64,000 nt of DNA from Paenibacillus sabinae T27 (lineage in GTDB: Bacteria > Bacillota > Bacilli > Paenibacillales > Paenibacillaceae). Below, in pieces: positions 55,774-64,000 of the stretch (positions are counted from its first letter, which is position 1; each line of letters begins with the position of its first letter). Both the position numbers and the translations under genes were made by a program. Location: NCBI RefSeq assembly GCF_000612505.1, contig NZ_CP004078.1, forward strand, positions 727,001 to 791,000. Direction: 5' to 3'. The notes under the pieces were generated by a model that did not search any database, was not told the origin of the DNA, and was given only the letters and a program-made list of their open reading frames with translations.

Positions 55774-57938
55774 AAAATGGTTATGTTCGGCAGCATCCGC
55801 CGAAGATCGTATCGTATCCGCCCCGCCTCGCGGGTCTTCAGATCGCCTCCCGCGAAGGGGTGCTATGGCCGTTCCAGGCTTTCAAGGTGTCGATTCCTTC
55901 GCGGCGCGGCAGAGCCCTCAATATCTTCGAAGACACGATTCTGCGGCTGTCCGTCATCGGCCTGTACACGCCCGGGGAGCTGTCGGAGATCACGTGCATG
56001 AAAGTCGAGATCGTGGAATTTATTCAGAACAAGCTGCGCAATCTGGGGTTTCTGACGGACCGGAACGAAGCGACGGATGCCGCCCGCAAGCTGGCGCAAG
56101 GGATGGACGCCGATCCGGACGAATATGTCGCGGCAACGGTGTTCGTCGATTTGATCGGCGGGAAGGTGTTCCCGATCCTGCTTGAATCGCCGCTGGAATT
56201 TCTGGGGATCGCGGGGACGGACCGCGATACCGTCTCGTTCTACCGGGGCACGACTGGGAAGAGGTCCGTTGTCAGCGCGGTCATGATGGATCCGCTCGGG
56301 GGGTGGATCCGGAAGCGGCCGTCTCCCGCCGACGTTACGCAGGCCGCCTCGGCCCATCAGCGGCTGATCAAGAGGTACGCTTCGCTCGAGCGGAGCGGCG
56401 CCATGCGGTCGGAATTCGGCCGCTTGGAGGATACGGTGACGGTGGCCGATTCCGGCGAGACGATCTTTCTGTATTGCGAATCGCTGGTGCAGCAGGGAAG
56501 CGAAGATTTCGTGGTCACCGATCCGTTCGGATTCGGTGTATCCTCCCACCTGACCGGCAAGCTGAAGGAACTGCTCAAGAAGCAGAGACAGGCGGAGTAT
56601 GTCGTTGAGCGCTTGCTCCGGAGAGCGCAGCGGGACAGGGTCGGGGGAGACGAGGAACGGCAGGAAGAGCGCGATATCTTCGAGAACTTCAGGGTCTACC
56701 CGGAAGTCAAGTACCGGCTTCAGCGAAGTTGGCGGGACTTGCAGGATGCGAAGGAGCTCGTCACTTCGGATGCGGAGGAGAAATGGGTTCAGCGCAAAGT
56801 CAACGATCTGATGGGCAATCTGTATGCCTGCTTGGAATGGGGGCTGCGCCAAGTCGTATTCGAGTACCCGGTGGAAGAGTGGGTGTTCGTGTACGGGTCG
56901 CAGACCGTGCAAGAGAATGAGAAGACGCTCCGGACATTCGCGGAAAAATGCCGTTTGCAGGTGCCGGAGCATGCCGCACTGCTGCAAGTCAGCCCGGGCA
57001 AGATGAAGGCCTATGCCGGCGGCGAGGTCGAGATGCAGCCGCTGCTTGCCCTTGCGCTGGCCGGAGCTTCCCAATTCGCGGGTCATCCGCTGCATGCGGT
57101 CGTGAGGCATTATCCGGATTGGCTCGCGTACATTAACCGCTTGAAGAGTCTGCGTGACGCGGTGCTTCACGGCGAAGACGTGACGCCTTCGAAGCTATAC
57201 GATTATTGGAGGACCTGCTACAGGTCCGTCTGCCTCCTGTTTCCAGCCATTCCGGCCGGGGCCGGCATGGAAGGGATGGGCAGTATGGCCGGTATGGACG
57301 GCACGGACGGACCGGCATGGGGAGCGGAACCGGCGGCGCGCGACGATTCGTATGCCCAACTGCGCATCAGAGCCCGGATAAGGCTTGATGACGTTCTGGG
57401 GATCGATAAGGTTGTCGGGCTGCCGGACAATCTCCGCGAGCAGTTGATGAACGTGGAGATGTTCCTTGAGGAGTCCCGGTCGGAGCAGCAGGCATTCGAT
57501 TGCAGCCAGGCGGTGAACGACCTCGCCAACGCGCTTCAAGGCGCGTTATTCCGCCTCGCTCGAGCGCATCGGGAACGCAGCAGGTCGCAGAAAGCGGACC
57601 GGATAGAACAGGCCGCCCGTCGGGCGGTGGAAGCCGGTTTTCTGCTGGAGAACGGTGCGCTTCCGTACGGCATTCGGAGAGTTAATCCGCACCGATTGGA
57701 ACGGGCAATCCGGGGAACCAACGCCACGCTGGGCGCGAATCTGCTCGCGTTCCTCCTTCTGATGCCGCCGGAAAATCTAAGCGAAATTGCCGAGGGAGCG
57801 CCGGATCTCATCGAAGCGGCGGGCCAAGTCGCCAAACTGCGGGGACACGGCAATACGGCCGTCTATCTCTCGCCGGAACGGATCGAGAAGCTCAAGCAGC
57901 AAGTGTTTCAATCCATCAAACTACTAACCGAGGTGTAG
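55770..57938 (+). CDS. Unknown 722-aa protein with winged-helix-like N-terminus
   Basis: ATGA overlap with the helicase stop fixes the start at 55770. Residues ~50-105 (RLSVIGLYTPGELSEITCMK and on to FIQNKLRNLGFL) look like a winged helix. The middle is helical. A Gly/Met-rich stretch near 498-520 (MEGMGSMAGMDGTDGPAWG) is a flexible linker. The C-terminal part is helical again. No enzymatic motif seen. It may be the DNA-binding or scaffold subunit between helicase and AAA+ ATPase (inference). Confidence 0.72.
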   Translation: MKNGYVRQHPPKIVSYPPRLAGLQIASREGVLWPFQAFKVSIPSRRGRALNIFEDTILRLSVIGLYTPGELSEITCMKVEIVEFIQNKLRNLGFLTDRNEATDAARKLAQGMDADPDEYVAATVFVDLIGGKVFPILLESPLEFLGIAGTDRDTVSFYRGTTGKRSVVSAVMMDPLGGWIRKRPSPADVTQAASAHQRLIKRYASLERSGAMRSEFGRLEDTVTVADSGETIFLYCESLVQQGSEDFVVTDPFGFGVSSHLTGKLKELLKKQRQAEYVVERLLRRAQRDRVGGDEERQEERDIFENFRVYPEVKYRLQRSWRDLQDAKELVTSDAEEKWVQRKVNDLMGNLYACLEWGLRQVVFEYPVEEWVFVYGSQTVQENEKTLRTFAEKCRLQVPEHAALLQVSPGKMKAYAGGEVEMQPLLALALAGASQFAGHPLHAVVRHYPDWLAYINRLKSLRDAVLHGEDVTPSKLYDYWRTCYRSVCLLFPAIPAGAGMEGMGSMAGMDGTDGPAWGAEPAARDDSYAQLRIRARIRLDDVLGIDKVVGLPDNLREQLMNVEMFLEESRSEQQAFDCSQAVNDLANALQGALFRLARAHRERSRSQKADRIEQAARRAVEAGFLLENGALPYGIRRVNPHRLERAIRGTNATLGANLLAFLLLMPPENLSEIAEGAPDLIEAAGQVAKLRGHGNTAVYLSPERIEKLKQQVFQSIKLLTEV

Positions 57939-57939
57939 C

Positions 57940-60567
57940 ATGGCCAAGAACAAACAACGGGGGCAGCAAGCGCACCGCAGTGCCGCTGCGAACGCCGAAC
58001 AACAAGCGAACCGCAGTGCCGCTGCGAACGCCGAACAACAAGCGAACCGCAGCGCTGCTGCGAATGCCAAACAACAAGCGAACCGCAGCGCCGTTGAGGA
58101 CAGCGTACAGCAGGCGAATCCGATTGCCGAACAAAAGGAGTCGAATGTGGGTTCGAACGCGGCCTCAGCCGATCGGGAGCAGGAGTTGAAGACACGATTC
58201 GTGGAGCTTCAACGGCTGGTGCGGGAAGTTGCGGCCAAGGAGAAGGCGCTCGCGGAACGGGAAGCGGATCTTGTCGCTCGCGAACTCGAAGCGCAGATCG
58301 GGTTCCCGAAGCTGTTCGAGCAGAAGTTCAAAGAGGCGAAGAAGGGCTACGACGCCAGGGAGCATGAACTCAGTCAGCGGCATACGGAACTGGAACGGCG
58401 GGCAGAGGATCTTCGGAAGCGTGAAGAGCGGATCCGAGCGGCGGAGATCGTGCGGGACGAAGGCTATACCGAGAAGCGCAGGGCGCTTGACGAGGAGCTG
58501 GCCAAGAAGCGTTCCGCAGGCGAAGAGGAGCTTGCCCAGCTGCGGCTGAAGCGTATGGCAGACATCGACAAGCAGTACGCGCGGGAGCTGGAGCAGCGGC
58601 TTGAAAGCCTGAACAAGGAGATCGGCATCGAGCGTGCCGGCCTCCGCAAGGAGCTCGAACAGCAGAAGAGAGACTGGGAACAGTCGAAGCAGGCCGAACG
58701 CGAAGCGATGGAACGGGACAGGGAGCTGCTGCTGAGCAAGCTGGTGGATGCCGACCAGAAATCGGATGAGCTGGAGCTCAAGCTCCGGCTAACGGCTTCC
58801 CGCGAGAAGGAGCTGCGCAGACGGGAAGACGCGCTGGAAGATGAAATCCTGGAGCGGACGAGCGCTCGCGCGCGCTCGTTCGATGCCAAAGAAGCGGCCT
58901 TGCAGGAAGAGAACGATCGGCTTCGGGACGAACTGCAGTACGCTATCGAGCGTCTCGGCCGCTATGAAGAGCTGAAAGCGAAGCTGAACGGCGACGAGCC
59001 CGAACGCGTGCTGCTGCGGCTCAACCAACAGCATGAAGAGCTGAAGAAGCTTCGCGAGGAACTGCTGGAACGCCCGACTCAGGATATGCGCGCGCGATAT
59101 GACGAGAATGACCGCAGGCTCAAGGAACTTCAAGAGAGCAACAGCAGGCTGACGGAGGAACGGGCCAGGCTGCAAGCGCAATTCAACGATGCGAATCAGC
59201 AGGCTTTGCGGATCAAGGAGCTGGAGGACAACAACAAATCGCTGCTTCGCCGCTACGAAGCGACCGAAGCGGAGAACAAGCGGCTGGAAGCCGAGCGGAA
59301 GCGCCTGCAGGCATCCTATGAACGCGAGCAAGAGCGGGAAGATCGCATCAAGGATATCGAATTACCGTATTTCGAGCAGCATCTCGAACGACTGCCTCAG
59401 CCGCCGGCGAGCGAGCTCGATTGGCTGGCCGGGATCGACGCCGCCTGCAGGGATTACGGCTTAAAGTTTCCGAAGCGCATTCTGCACGCCTTTCATACAG
59501 GCTTGAAGACGTCGGAGTGGTCGCCGCTCACGGTGCTCGCTGGCGTCAGCGGAACGGGCAAATCCGAGCTGCCGCGGCTGTATTCGCACTTCGGCGGCTT
59601 CAATTATTTGCCGCTCGCCGTGCAGCCGAACTGGGACAGCCAGGAGTCGATGCTGGGCTTCTTCAACTCGATAGACAACAAGTTTGATGCCCAGCCGGTG
59701 CTCCGGTTCCTGTCCCAGACGCAGCGCAAGAACGCGCCCGATTATCCTGGGTTCGAAGACGTCATGAACTTGATTCTGCTAGACGAGATGAACCTCGCGC
59801 ATATCGAGCTCTACTTCGCGGAGTTCCTCAGCAAGCTGGAGCTGCGCAGGGGACGGAAAGGGGCGGAAGTTCCACATATCGACGTGAAGCTAGGCTCCGG
59901 CTGTGCCCCTTATCCGCTTAAGCTCGGCCGCAATGTGCTGTGGGCGGGCACGATGAACCAGGATGAGACGACCAAGTCGTTGTCCGACAAGGTGCTGGAC
60001 CGCGGCATCGTCATCAACTTCCCGCGTCCGACGACGTTTGAACGGCGCAGCGCGCTGAAGCAACTGACGAATCCGTCCCCTCTGCTGACGAGAAGAACGT
60101 GGGAGAGCTGGTGGAGCAAGGAGAGCGTCTTCCAGGAAGAGCAGATCCGGCCGTACAAGCAGTTCGTGGAGGAGATTAATCAGAGCTTGGCGATGGTCGG
60201 CAGGGCGTTGGGGCACCGGGTATGGCAGTCGGTGGAATATTACATGGCCAATTATCCGACCGTACGCACGCAGCTCGATCCGGGCAATCTGAACCGTAGC
60301 GAGCGCAATCTGGAGAAGGCGATGCGCGTCGCTTTCGAAGATCAGCTGGTCCAGAAAGTGATGCCGAAGCTTCGCGGTATCGAAACTCGGGGAAGAAGCA
60401 AGACAGAATGCCTCGATAAGATCCGGGCGCTGCTCAGCAACGAGAATTACGGCATCGTCGAAGACTACGACATCGCCTGCGAGTTCGGGTATGGCCAATT
60501 CATGTGGCAGAGCGCCAACTACATCAAGGAATACGACAGGGAGGACGTCGCGGCGGAGTCGATTTAA
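57940..60567 (+). CDS. Coiled-coil McrB-like AAA+ ATPase, 875 aa
   Basis: Starts 1 nt after the previous stop. Residues ~13-60 are four 12-residue repeats; ~70-470 is a very long Glu/Arg-rich coiled coil. The AAA+ domain follows: TVLAGVSGTGKSELPRLY (Walker A, ~535), LILLDEMNLAHIELYFAEFL (Walker B, ~611), WAGTMNQDETTKSLSDKV (~668), matching McrB's GTMN signature. Unlike classical McrB there is no N-terminal DNA-reading domain; the coiled coil takes its place. The DUF2357 gene after it plays the part McrC has in McrBC. Confidence 0.87.
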   Translation: MAKNKQRGQQAHRSAAANAEQQANRSAAANAEQQANRSAAANAKQQANRSAVEDSVQQANPIAEQKESNVGSNAASADREQELKTRFVELQRLVREVAAKEKALAEREADLVARELEAQIGFPKLFEQKFKEAKKGYDAREHELSQRHTELERRAEDLRKREERIRAAEIVRDEGYTEKRRALDEELAKKRSAGEEELAQLRLKRMADIDKQYARELEQRLESLNKEIGIERAGLRKELEQQKRDWEQSKQAEREAMERDRELLLSKLVDADQKSDELELKLRLTASREKELRRREDALEDEILERTSARARSFDAKEAALQEENDRLRDELQYAIERLGRYEELKAKLNGDEPERVLLRLNQQHEELKKLREELLERPTQDMRARYDENDRRLKELQESNSRLTEERARLQAQFNDANQQALRIKELEDNNKSLLRRYEATEAENKRLEAERKRLQASYEREQEREDRIKDIELPYFEQHLERLPQPPASELDWLAGIDAACRDYGLKFPKRILHAFHTGLKTSEWSPLTVLAGVSGTGKSELPRLYSHFGGFNYLPLAVQPNWDSQESMLGFFNSIDNKFDAQPVLRFLSQTQRKNAPDYPGFEDVMNLILLDEMNLAHIELYFAEFLSKLELRRGRKGAEVPHIDVKLGSGCAPYPLKLGRNVLWAGTMNQDETTKSLSDKVLDRGIVINFPRPTTFERRSALKQLTNPSPLLTRRTWESWWSKESVFQEEQIRPYKQFVEEINQSLAMVGRALGHRVWQSVEYYMANYPTVRTQLDPGNLNRSERNLEKAMRVAFEDQLVQKVMPKLRGIETRGRSKTECLDKIRALLSNENYGIVEDYDIACEFGYGQFMWQSANYIKEYDREDVAAESI
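57976..58119 (+). repeat. Four tandem 36-bp in-frame repeats
   Basis: Units at 57976, 58012, 58048 and 58084 encode RSAAANAEQQAN, RSAAANAEQQAN, RSAAANAKQQAN and RSAVEDSVQQAN. The first two are identical in DNA, and divergence rises with position. The region is likely prone to copy-number change by slippage without breaking the frame. Confidence 0.92.
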
Positions 60568-60590
60568 GCTCACGTCGCGAGATCGATAAG

Positions 60591-63500
60591 ATGGATACTA
60601 CTAGGAAGACGGGTTATGCTTCCGCCGACGAACTGTACCGGGCGATACACGAACGTTCCGATCCGCTTGCGGCGCTTCTGATCGACGTAAGAGACTGGTA
60701 TTTCCGTATTGCGGAATTCGATAAGCGAACAGGCCTGCCCTTGCCGGCGGGTCTGCGCGAGGTGTGCGGCCGCATCCAAGTGATGAAATACGGCGGCGGG
60801 GACGGTCTCTATTACGACCGCTTGTCCCGTATAGTCGAACACGCCTACGACGCGGCGGTCGAGCTGTTCCGGCAGCTCGGTTCCCATATTCGGCGAGACC
60901 ACGCGATGCTGCCGATTCATGCGGCCAAGGAAGTTGACCAGGCCGGCATCGCCTGGCTCAGCCGGAAGCCGGGCCGCAACATTCGCGAGAAGCTGGCGAG
61001 TCATCCGTATGTCATGGCCGTTAAGCGGGAGATGAGCTTCGACCAGTCGGAGAACCGGCTGTTCAAGGCGTTCTGTTATCGGCTTGAGGAACTGTTATAT
61101 ACGAAGCAGAAGGCCTTGAGAGGGCTTGACGAGAAGTCCGGCGACCTGCTGGCCCGCATCCAGCGGTGGCTTCGCAGTCCCGAATGCAAGGAAATCGGAG
61201 ACTGGTACAATACGCCGCCGAACAACACGCTTCTACAGCATAAGCATTACCGCCCGATCTGGGATGCCTGGTTATGGCTGCAGAGTCTCGATGCGGGGAT
61301 CGGCAGGGACGAGCAGGCGCTCGAGCAAGATTATGCGACGCTCCTGTTCTGGACGATCGCAGCCAAGCTGCAGTCATCCCCTCAGGTCCGAATTCCGCAG
61401 CAGCCTTGTACCTTCGATTATGACGAATATAGGGTGGAGGCCGGGTGGGGGATCCGAGGGCGTGTCGTCCGGGAGGCGACCGCTTCAGTGCAGCGCGTCG
61501 CTTGGGTCAAGGGGGAAGGTCAATCCCGATACGGCCTGTTTCTGATGAGTACGGGGGACGCGTTGTTCATCCATACGAATTATATGATCGAACGGCACCG
61601 ATTCGACGAGATCCAGGCCGGGACCCGGCTGAACTACCAACTGGAGGAATCGGCGAAGGGGAAATCGGCGAAGCAGGTTCAGTTCGAGAGCGAATCCTCC
61701 ATCGAGCTGTTCATGGAAGGCAGCGCGCAGATCGTGGCCTGCATAGACGAGAAACGACACATCATCACGATTAGCCTAACGCCGTCGGCGATCGAGGTTA
61801 GCGTCAATGGGAAGACGCGTGTCTGTGAATCCAGCCGGTCGGCCGAAGTCTTCGCGAACACGCTGCTGCAGCTGTTGCAGCTGCCCATGGGAGGGAGGCC
61901 GACCAGCGAACATACGCCGGCGAGCGTCTCCGAATCGGCAGCCGCGAGCCTCGATCTGTGTTCGATTCAACCCGAATACCGGATCGGTGATCGGAGGGGA
62001 ACCGTTCCGGCAGCACTCATTCGACAATTCTGGGAGACGGCCGGCGAAGGTGTCGTCGAACTAAGCGCAGGGGCCGGCAACGCCGTAGCTCTGCTGCAAC
62101 CCGGCGTTCATACGGTATCCATCCATACGCTGCTTTCCACTCGGAGAGAGCTGCCGGCGGCTGTATTGAGCCGTTCCGCCATGGCATTCGCCGATGAGCT
62201 GAAGAACAGCCTGGGAACGGACGCGCTGACCTATTTGGTACCGGACTCGCGGGACGATTTCGAACTGGAACACATTCGCAAAGGCATGAACTTCTACTTC
62301 AAACAGGCGCAGCCGCTGCCGCGGAGCATCGCCTCCGTATTCGCGTGGCAGGCCTCGGAGTCATTCCGAAACGTGCGGCTCCGCGAAGGCGACTTCGTGT
62401 TCGTGTTGGACGGAACCGGAGAGACCGTGACCGTTACGCCAATTGAGGCGGTCTATGATCCTCGGTGGGAAGCGGTCCGGCCGGAGAACGGCGGCTTAAC
62501 GTGGGAACGGCATCCGTCTTCGGAATCGGCACATCCGTTGTCCTCCCGCAATCTGGCCGTGACGCTCCTGCGGCAGACAGGGTGCACGTTCGCCGAAGAC
62601 GTCGGATCACTGACGGGCATGGACATCCTCGTCGATGAACCGAGCGTCGGCACCTTCGTGAACGACAACACGGAATGGTATACGGCGCCGTACGATAAGA
62701 AAGACAGAATCGCCAAGGCGCGAAGCGGCGTCGCTTGGCCATGGCCGGAATGGCAGGAGCTTCGGGGGAAACAGCAGCCCGGCGGCAGGACGTATCTGCT
62801 GGCGGTCGGAGGCTTGTTCGAATCGATGCCGGCCGGCGTGCCGGGCGAGTTCCATTGGATCCGCCTGCCGGATTCGCTGCTGAACGGCGTAGGCGCGCTG
62901 ACCGCTTGGCAGCAGGAAGCTGGCGACGACTTGCCGTTGTGGAAGGACCATCTGCCGCCGTTGTCCATCCGCGTCATGCGGGATGGGCGCGAAGCGGCCT
63001 TCGCGCTCGTAAAGGACAGCGCGATCATCCCTGCCAGGGGGATGAAGATTCAGATACCTATACAAGAAACGTTCACATTGCCGGAGGGACATCATTATTA
63101 CTACTTCGACCTGGTCATGGGCGACGGGAATCGGATGATCGAGTATGTGGCGTTTCTGCGCTCCCCTGCATTCCCCTTGGCCGGAAGCGTCGAATGCGAA
63201 TTGCGCATGCAGTATACCTATGGCGACGATGATCCTTATCAGTTGTCGTTCATTCCGCTTCGGTGCGACGATGCGCCGTTCGGCGCCGTGAAGGCGGAAT
63301 GGCGGGAGAAGTCGTCTATCGCGGTGAAGACGGAGTCCGTGGCGCCCCGCTTCCCGCGCCGATTGGCTTGGGATGAATTGGCGAGTTACCCCGGTAAGTT
63401 CGGGCCGGTCGATCTCTATGACCGCATTGCCAAGCAATTCGAACATATCGGCAGCCATTGCGAGTTCTATTGTTCGGGCCGGATGGACAGCGGGAATCGA

Positions 63501-64000
63501 ACGCGTATCCATTGTCGCATCGCTGCGCCCCTCGAATGGAGAGTCGACAAGTTCGACAAGTATTATGCCAGATTGTTCACGGAAGCGTACGGGTCAATCT
63601 ATCTTCACGAGGGAGAGTATGAGCAGCGGTTCGATCCGTATGCGACGGAGCTATCGTTCGACCTGGTCCCGAGCCGCAAGGGCAGCGGCTATAATGCGAA
63701 GCGGATCACGCCGGGCCTCAGCCTGACGGATGACACGGTTACTCGCACGAAGCGGGGCATGCGCTTCCTCGTACTGAGCTTGTGGGATCACGGCCGATCC
63801 TTGATGGAACCGGACGCTCCCGATACGTTTCGCGTGGTCGTCAAGCAGGGCGTGGACCGTATCGTCGCGTTCCTGGAACACGCCGGACCGGCAAGGAACG
63901 ATGTCAGAAGCAGACTCGCGGACGAATTCTTCTTCGTCCTATGCGCGATGCACAAGGATGCGCCGAGAATCGTTCAGCAGCGCTTGCAAGAGATTTCGGC
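60591..64000 (+). CDS. DUF2357 / McrC-like partner protein, >1136 aa (runs off window)
   Basis: The frame from ATG 60591 is open in every stretch I translated up to the right edge, so the end is unseen. N-terminal text: MDTTRKTGYASADELYRAIH; the DUF2357 core shows SFDQSENRLFKAFCYRLEEL (~150-170) and later NTLLQHKHYRPIWDAWLWLQ (~215), the pattern that precedes the nuclease in McrC-like DUF2357 proteins. A long middle region of >700 residues is unassigned. If the family rule holds, a PD-(D/E)XK nuclease should follow, either outside this window or in the unseen C-terminus. It lies 23 nt after the McrB-like gene. Confidence 0.75.
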   Translation, partial: MDTTRKTGYASADELYRAIHERSDPLAALLIDVRDWYFRIAEFDKRTGLPLPAGLREVCGRIQVMKYGGGDGLYYDRLSRIVEHAYDAAVELFRQLGSHIRRDHAMLPIHAAKEVDQAGIAWLSRKPGRNIREKLASHPYVMAVKREMSFDQSENRLFKAFCYRLEELLYTKQKALRGLDEKSGDLLARIQRWLRSPECKEIGDWYNTPPNNTLLQHKHYRPIWDAWLWLQSLDAGIGRDEQALEQDYATLLFWTIAAKLQSSPQVRIPQQPCTFDYDEYRVEAGWGIRGRVVREATASVQRVAWVKGEGQSRYGLFLMSTGDALFIHTNYMIERHRFDEIQAGTRLNYQLEESAKGKSAKQVQFESESSIELFMEGSAQIVACIDEKRHIITISLTPSAIEVSVNGKTRVCESSRSAEVFANTLLQLLQLPMGGRPTSEHTPASVSESAAASLDLCSIQPEYRIGDRRGTVPAALIRQFWETAGEGVVELSAGAGNAVALLQPGVHTVSIHTLLSTRRELPAAVLSRSAMAFADELKNSLGTDALTYLVPDSRDDFELEHIRKGMNFYFKQAQPLPRSIASVFAWQASESFRNVRLREGDFVFVLDGTGETVTVTPIEAVYDPRWEAVRPENGGLTWERHPSSESAHPLSSRNLAVTLLRQTGCTFAEDVGSLTGMDILVDEPSVGTFVNDNTEWYTAPYDKKDRIAKARSGVAWPWPEWQELRGKQQPGGRTYLLAVGGLFESMPAGVPGEFHWIRLPDSLLNGVGALTAWQQEAGDDLPLWKDHLPPLSIRVMRDGREAAFALVKDSAIIPARGMKIQIPIQETFTLPEGHHYYYFDLVMGDGNRMIEYVAFLRSPAFPLAGSVECELRMQYTYGDDDPYQLSFIPLRCDDAPFGAVKAEWREKSSIAVKTESVAPRFPRRLAWDELASYPGKFGPVDLYDRIAKQFEHIGSHCEFYCSGRMDSGNRTRIHCRIAAPLEWRVDKFDKYYARLFTEAYGSIYLHEGEYEQRFDPYATELSFDLVPSRKGSGYNAKRITPGLSLTDDTVTRTKRGMRFLVLSLWDHGRSLMEPDAPDTFRVVVKQGVDRIVAFLEHAGPARNDVRSRLADEFFFVLCAMHKDAPRIVQQRLQEIS

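Noticed and set aside
57976..58119. Tandem repeats as a CRISPR array
   Set aside because: Units are contiguous without spacers, in frame, and encode a regular protein repeat; no cas genes are present.

Overview
The window looks like the accessory part of a Bacillota chromosome, most likely Paenibacillaceae. I infer this from the strong Shine-Dalgarno sites, frequent TTG/GTG starts, rho-independent terminators with U-tracts, and the mix of a moderately AT-rich island with a clearly GC-rich block. No rRNA, tRNA or CRISPR array was seen. Almost everything between about 6.4 kb and the right edge is anti-mobile-element defence or looks like it.

Left end (1-5.1 kb): three adjacent tyrosine recombinases on the minus strand (the first runs off the window) with a 270-aa and a 35-aa companion. 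They sit behind a promoter and a leader terminator that looks like an attenuator. A small excisionase-like helix-turn-helix gene is divergent. Then come a small unknown gene and a zeta-toxin/antitoxin pair ruined by three frameshifts (5.2-6.2 kb).

Central defence island (6.3-43.1 kb), all on the plus strand: a WYL-domain regulator; a 117-aa protein with a von Willebrand A (VWA) protein; a Cys-rich protein; an AddB-like/AddA-like nuclease-helicase pair; a four-gene DUF499 ATPase / DUF3780 / DUF1156 methylase / PLD-SNF2 helicase cluster; McrB-McrC; a pPIWI-RE module (REase, DinG-like helicase, pPIWI-RE) running directly into Gabija (GajA-GajB); then a YhaM-like HD phosphohydrolase and two small proteins. 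Five of these units are preceded by copies of one promoter architecture: GAAC-N4-GTTC-like box, TGACA, TG.C 6 nt further on, and a -10 box 21-22 nt after TGACA. Terminators stand just upstream of several copies. The modules therefore appear to be separately insulated but commonly regulated, either by LexA or by a dedicated factor such as the WYL protein.

A decayed insertion sequence (43.1-44.4 kb) marks a sharp change to GC-rich DNA. From 44.5 kb to the end runs one tightly overlapping operon: TerY-like VWA, WXG100-like protein, coiled-coil protein with a nuclease-like C-terminus, small protein, FtsK/SpoIIIE-like ATPase, second VWA, PP2C phosphatase, Ser/Thr kinase with zinc ribbon, SF1 helicase, an unknown 722-aa protein, a coiled-coil McrB-like AAA+ ATPase, and a DUF2357 protein cut by the window edge. 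The VWA/PP2C/kinase triad combined with DNA-translocating and McrB-like parts suggests a phosphorylation-controlled DNA-targeting defence system. This is the best candidate for an undescribed system here.
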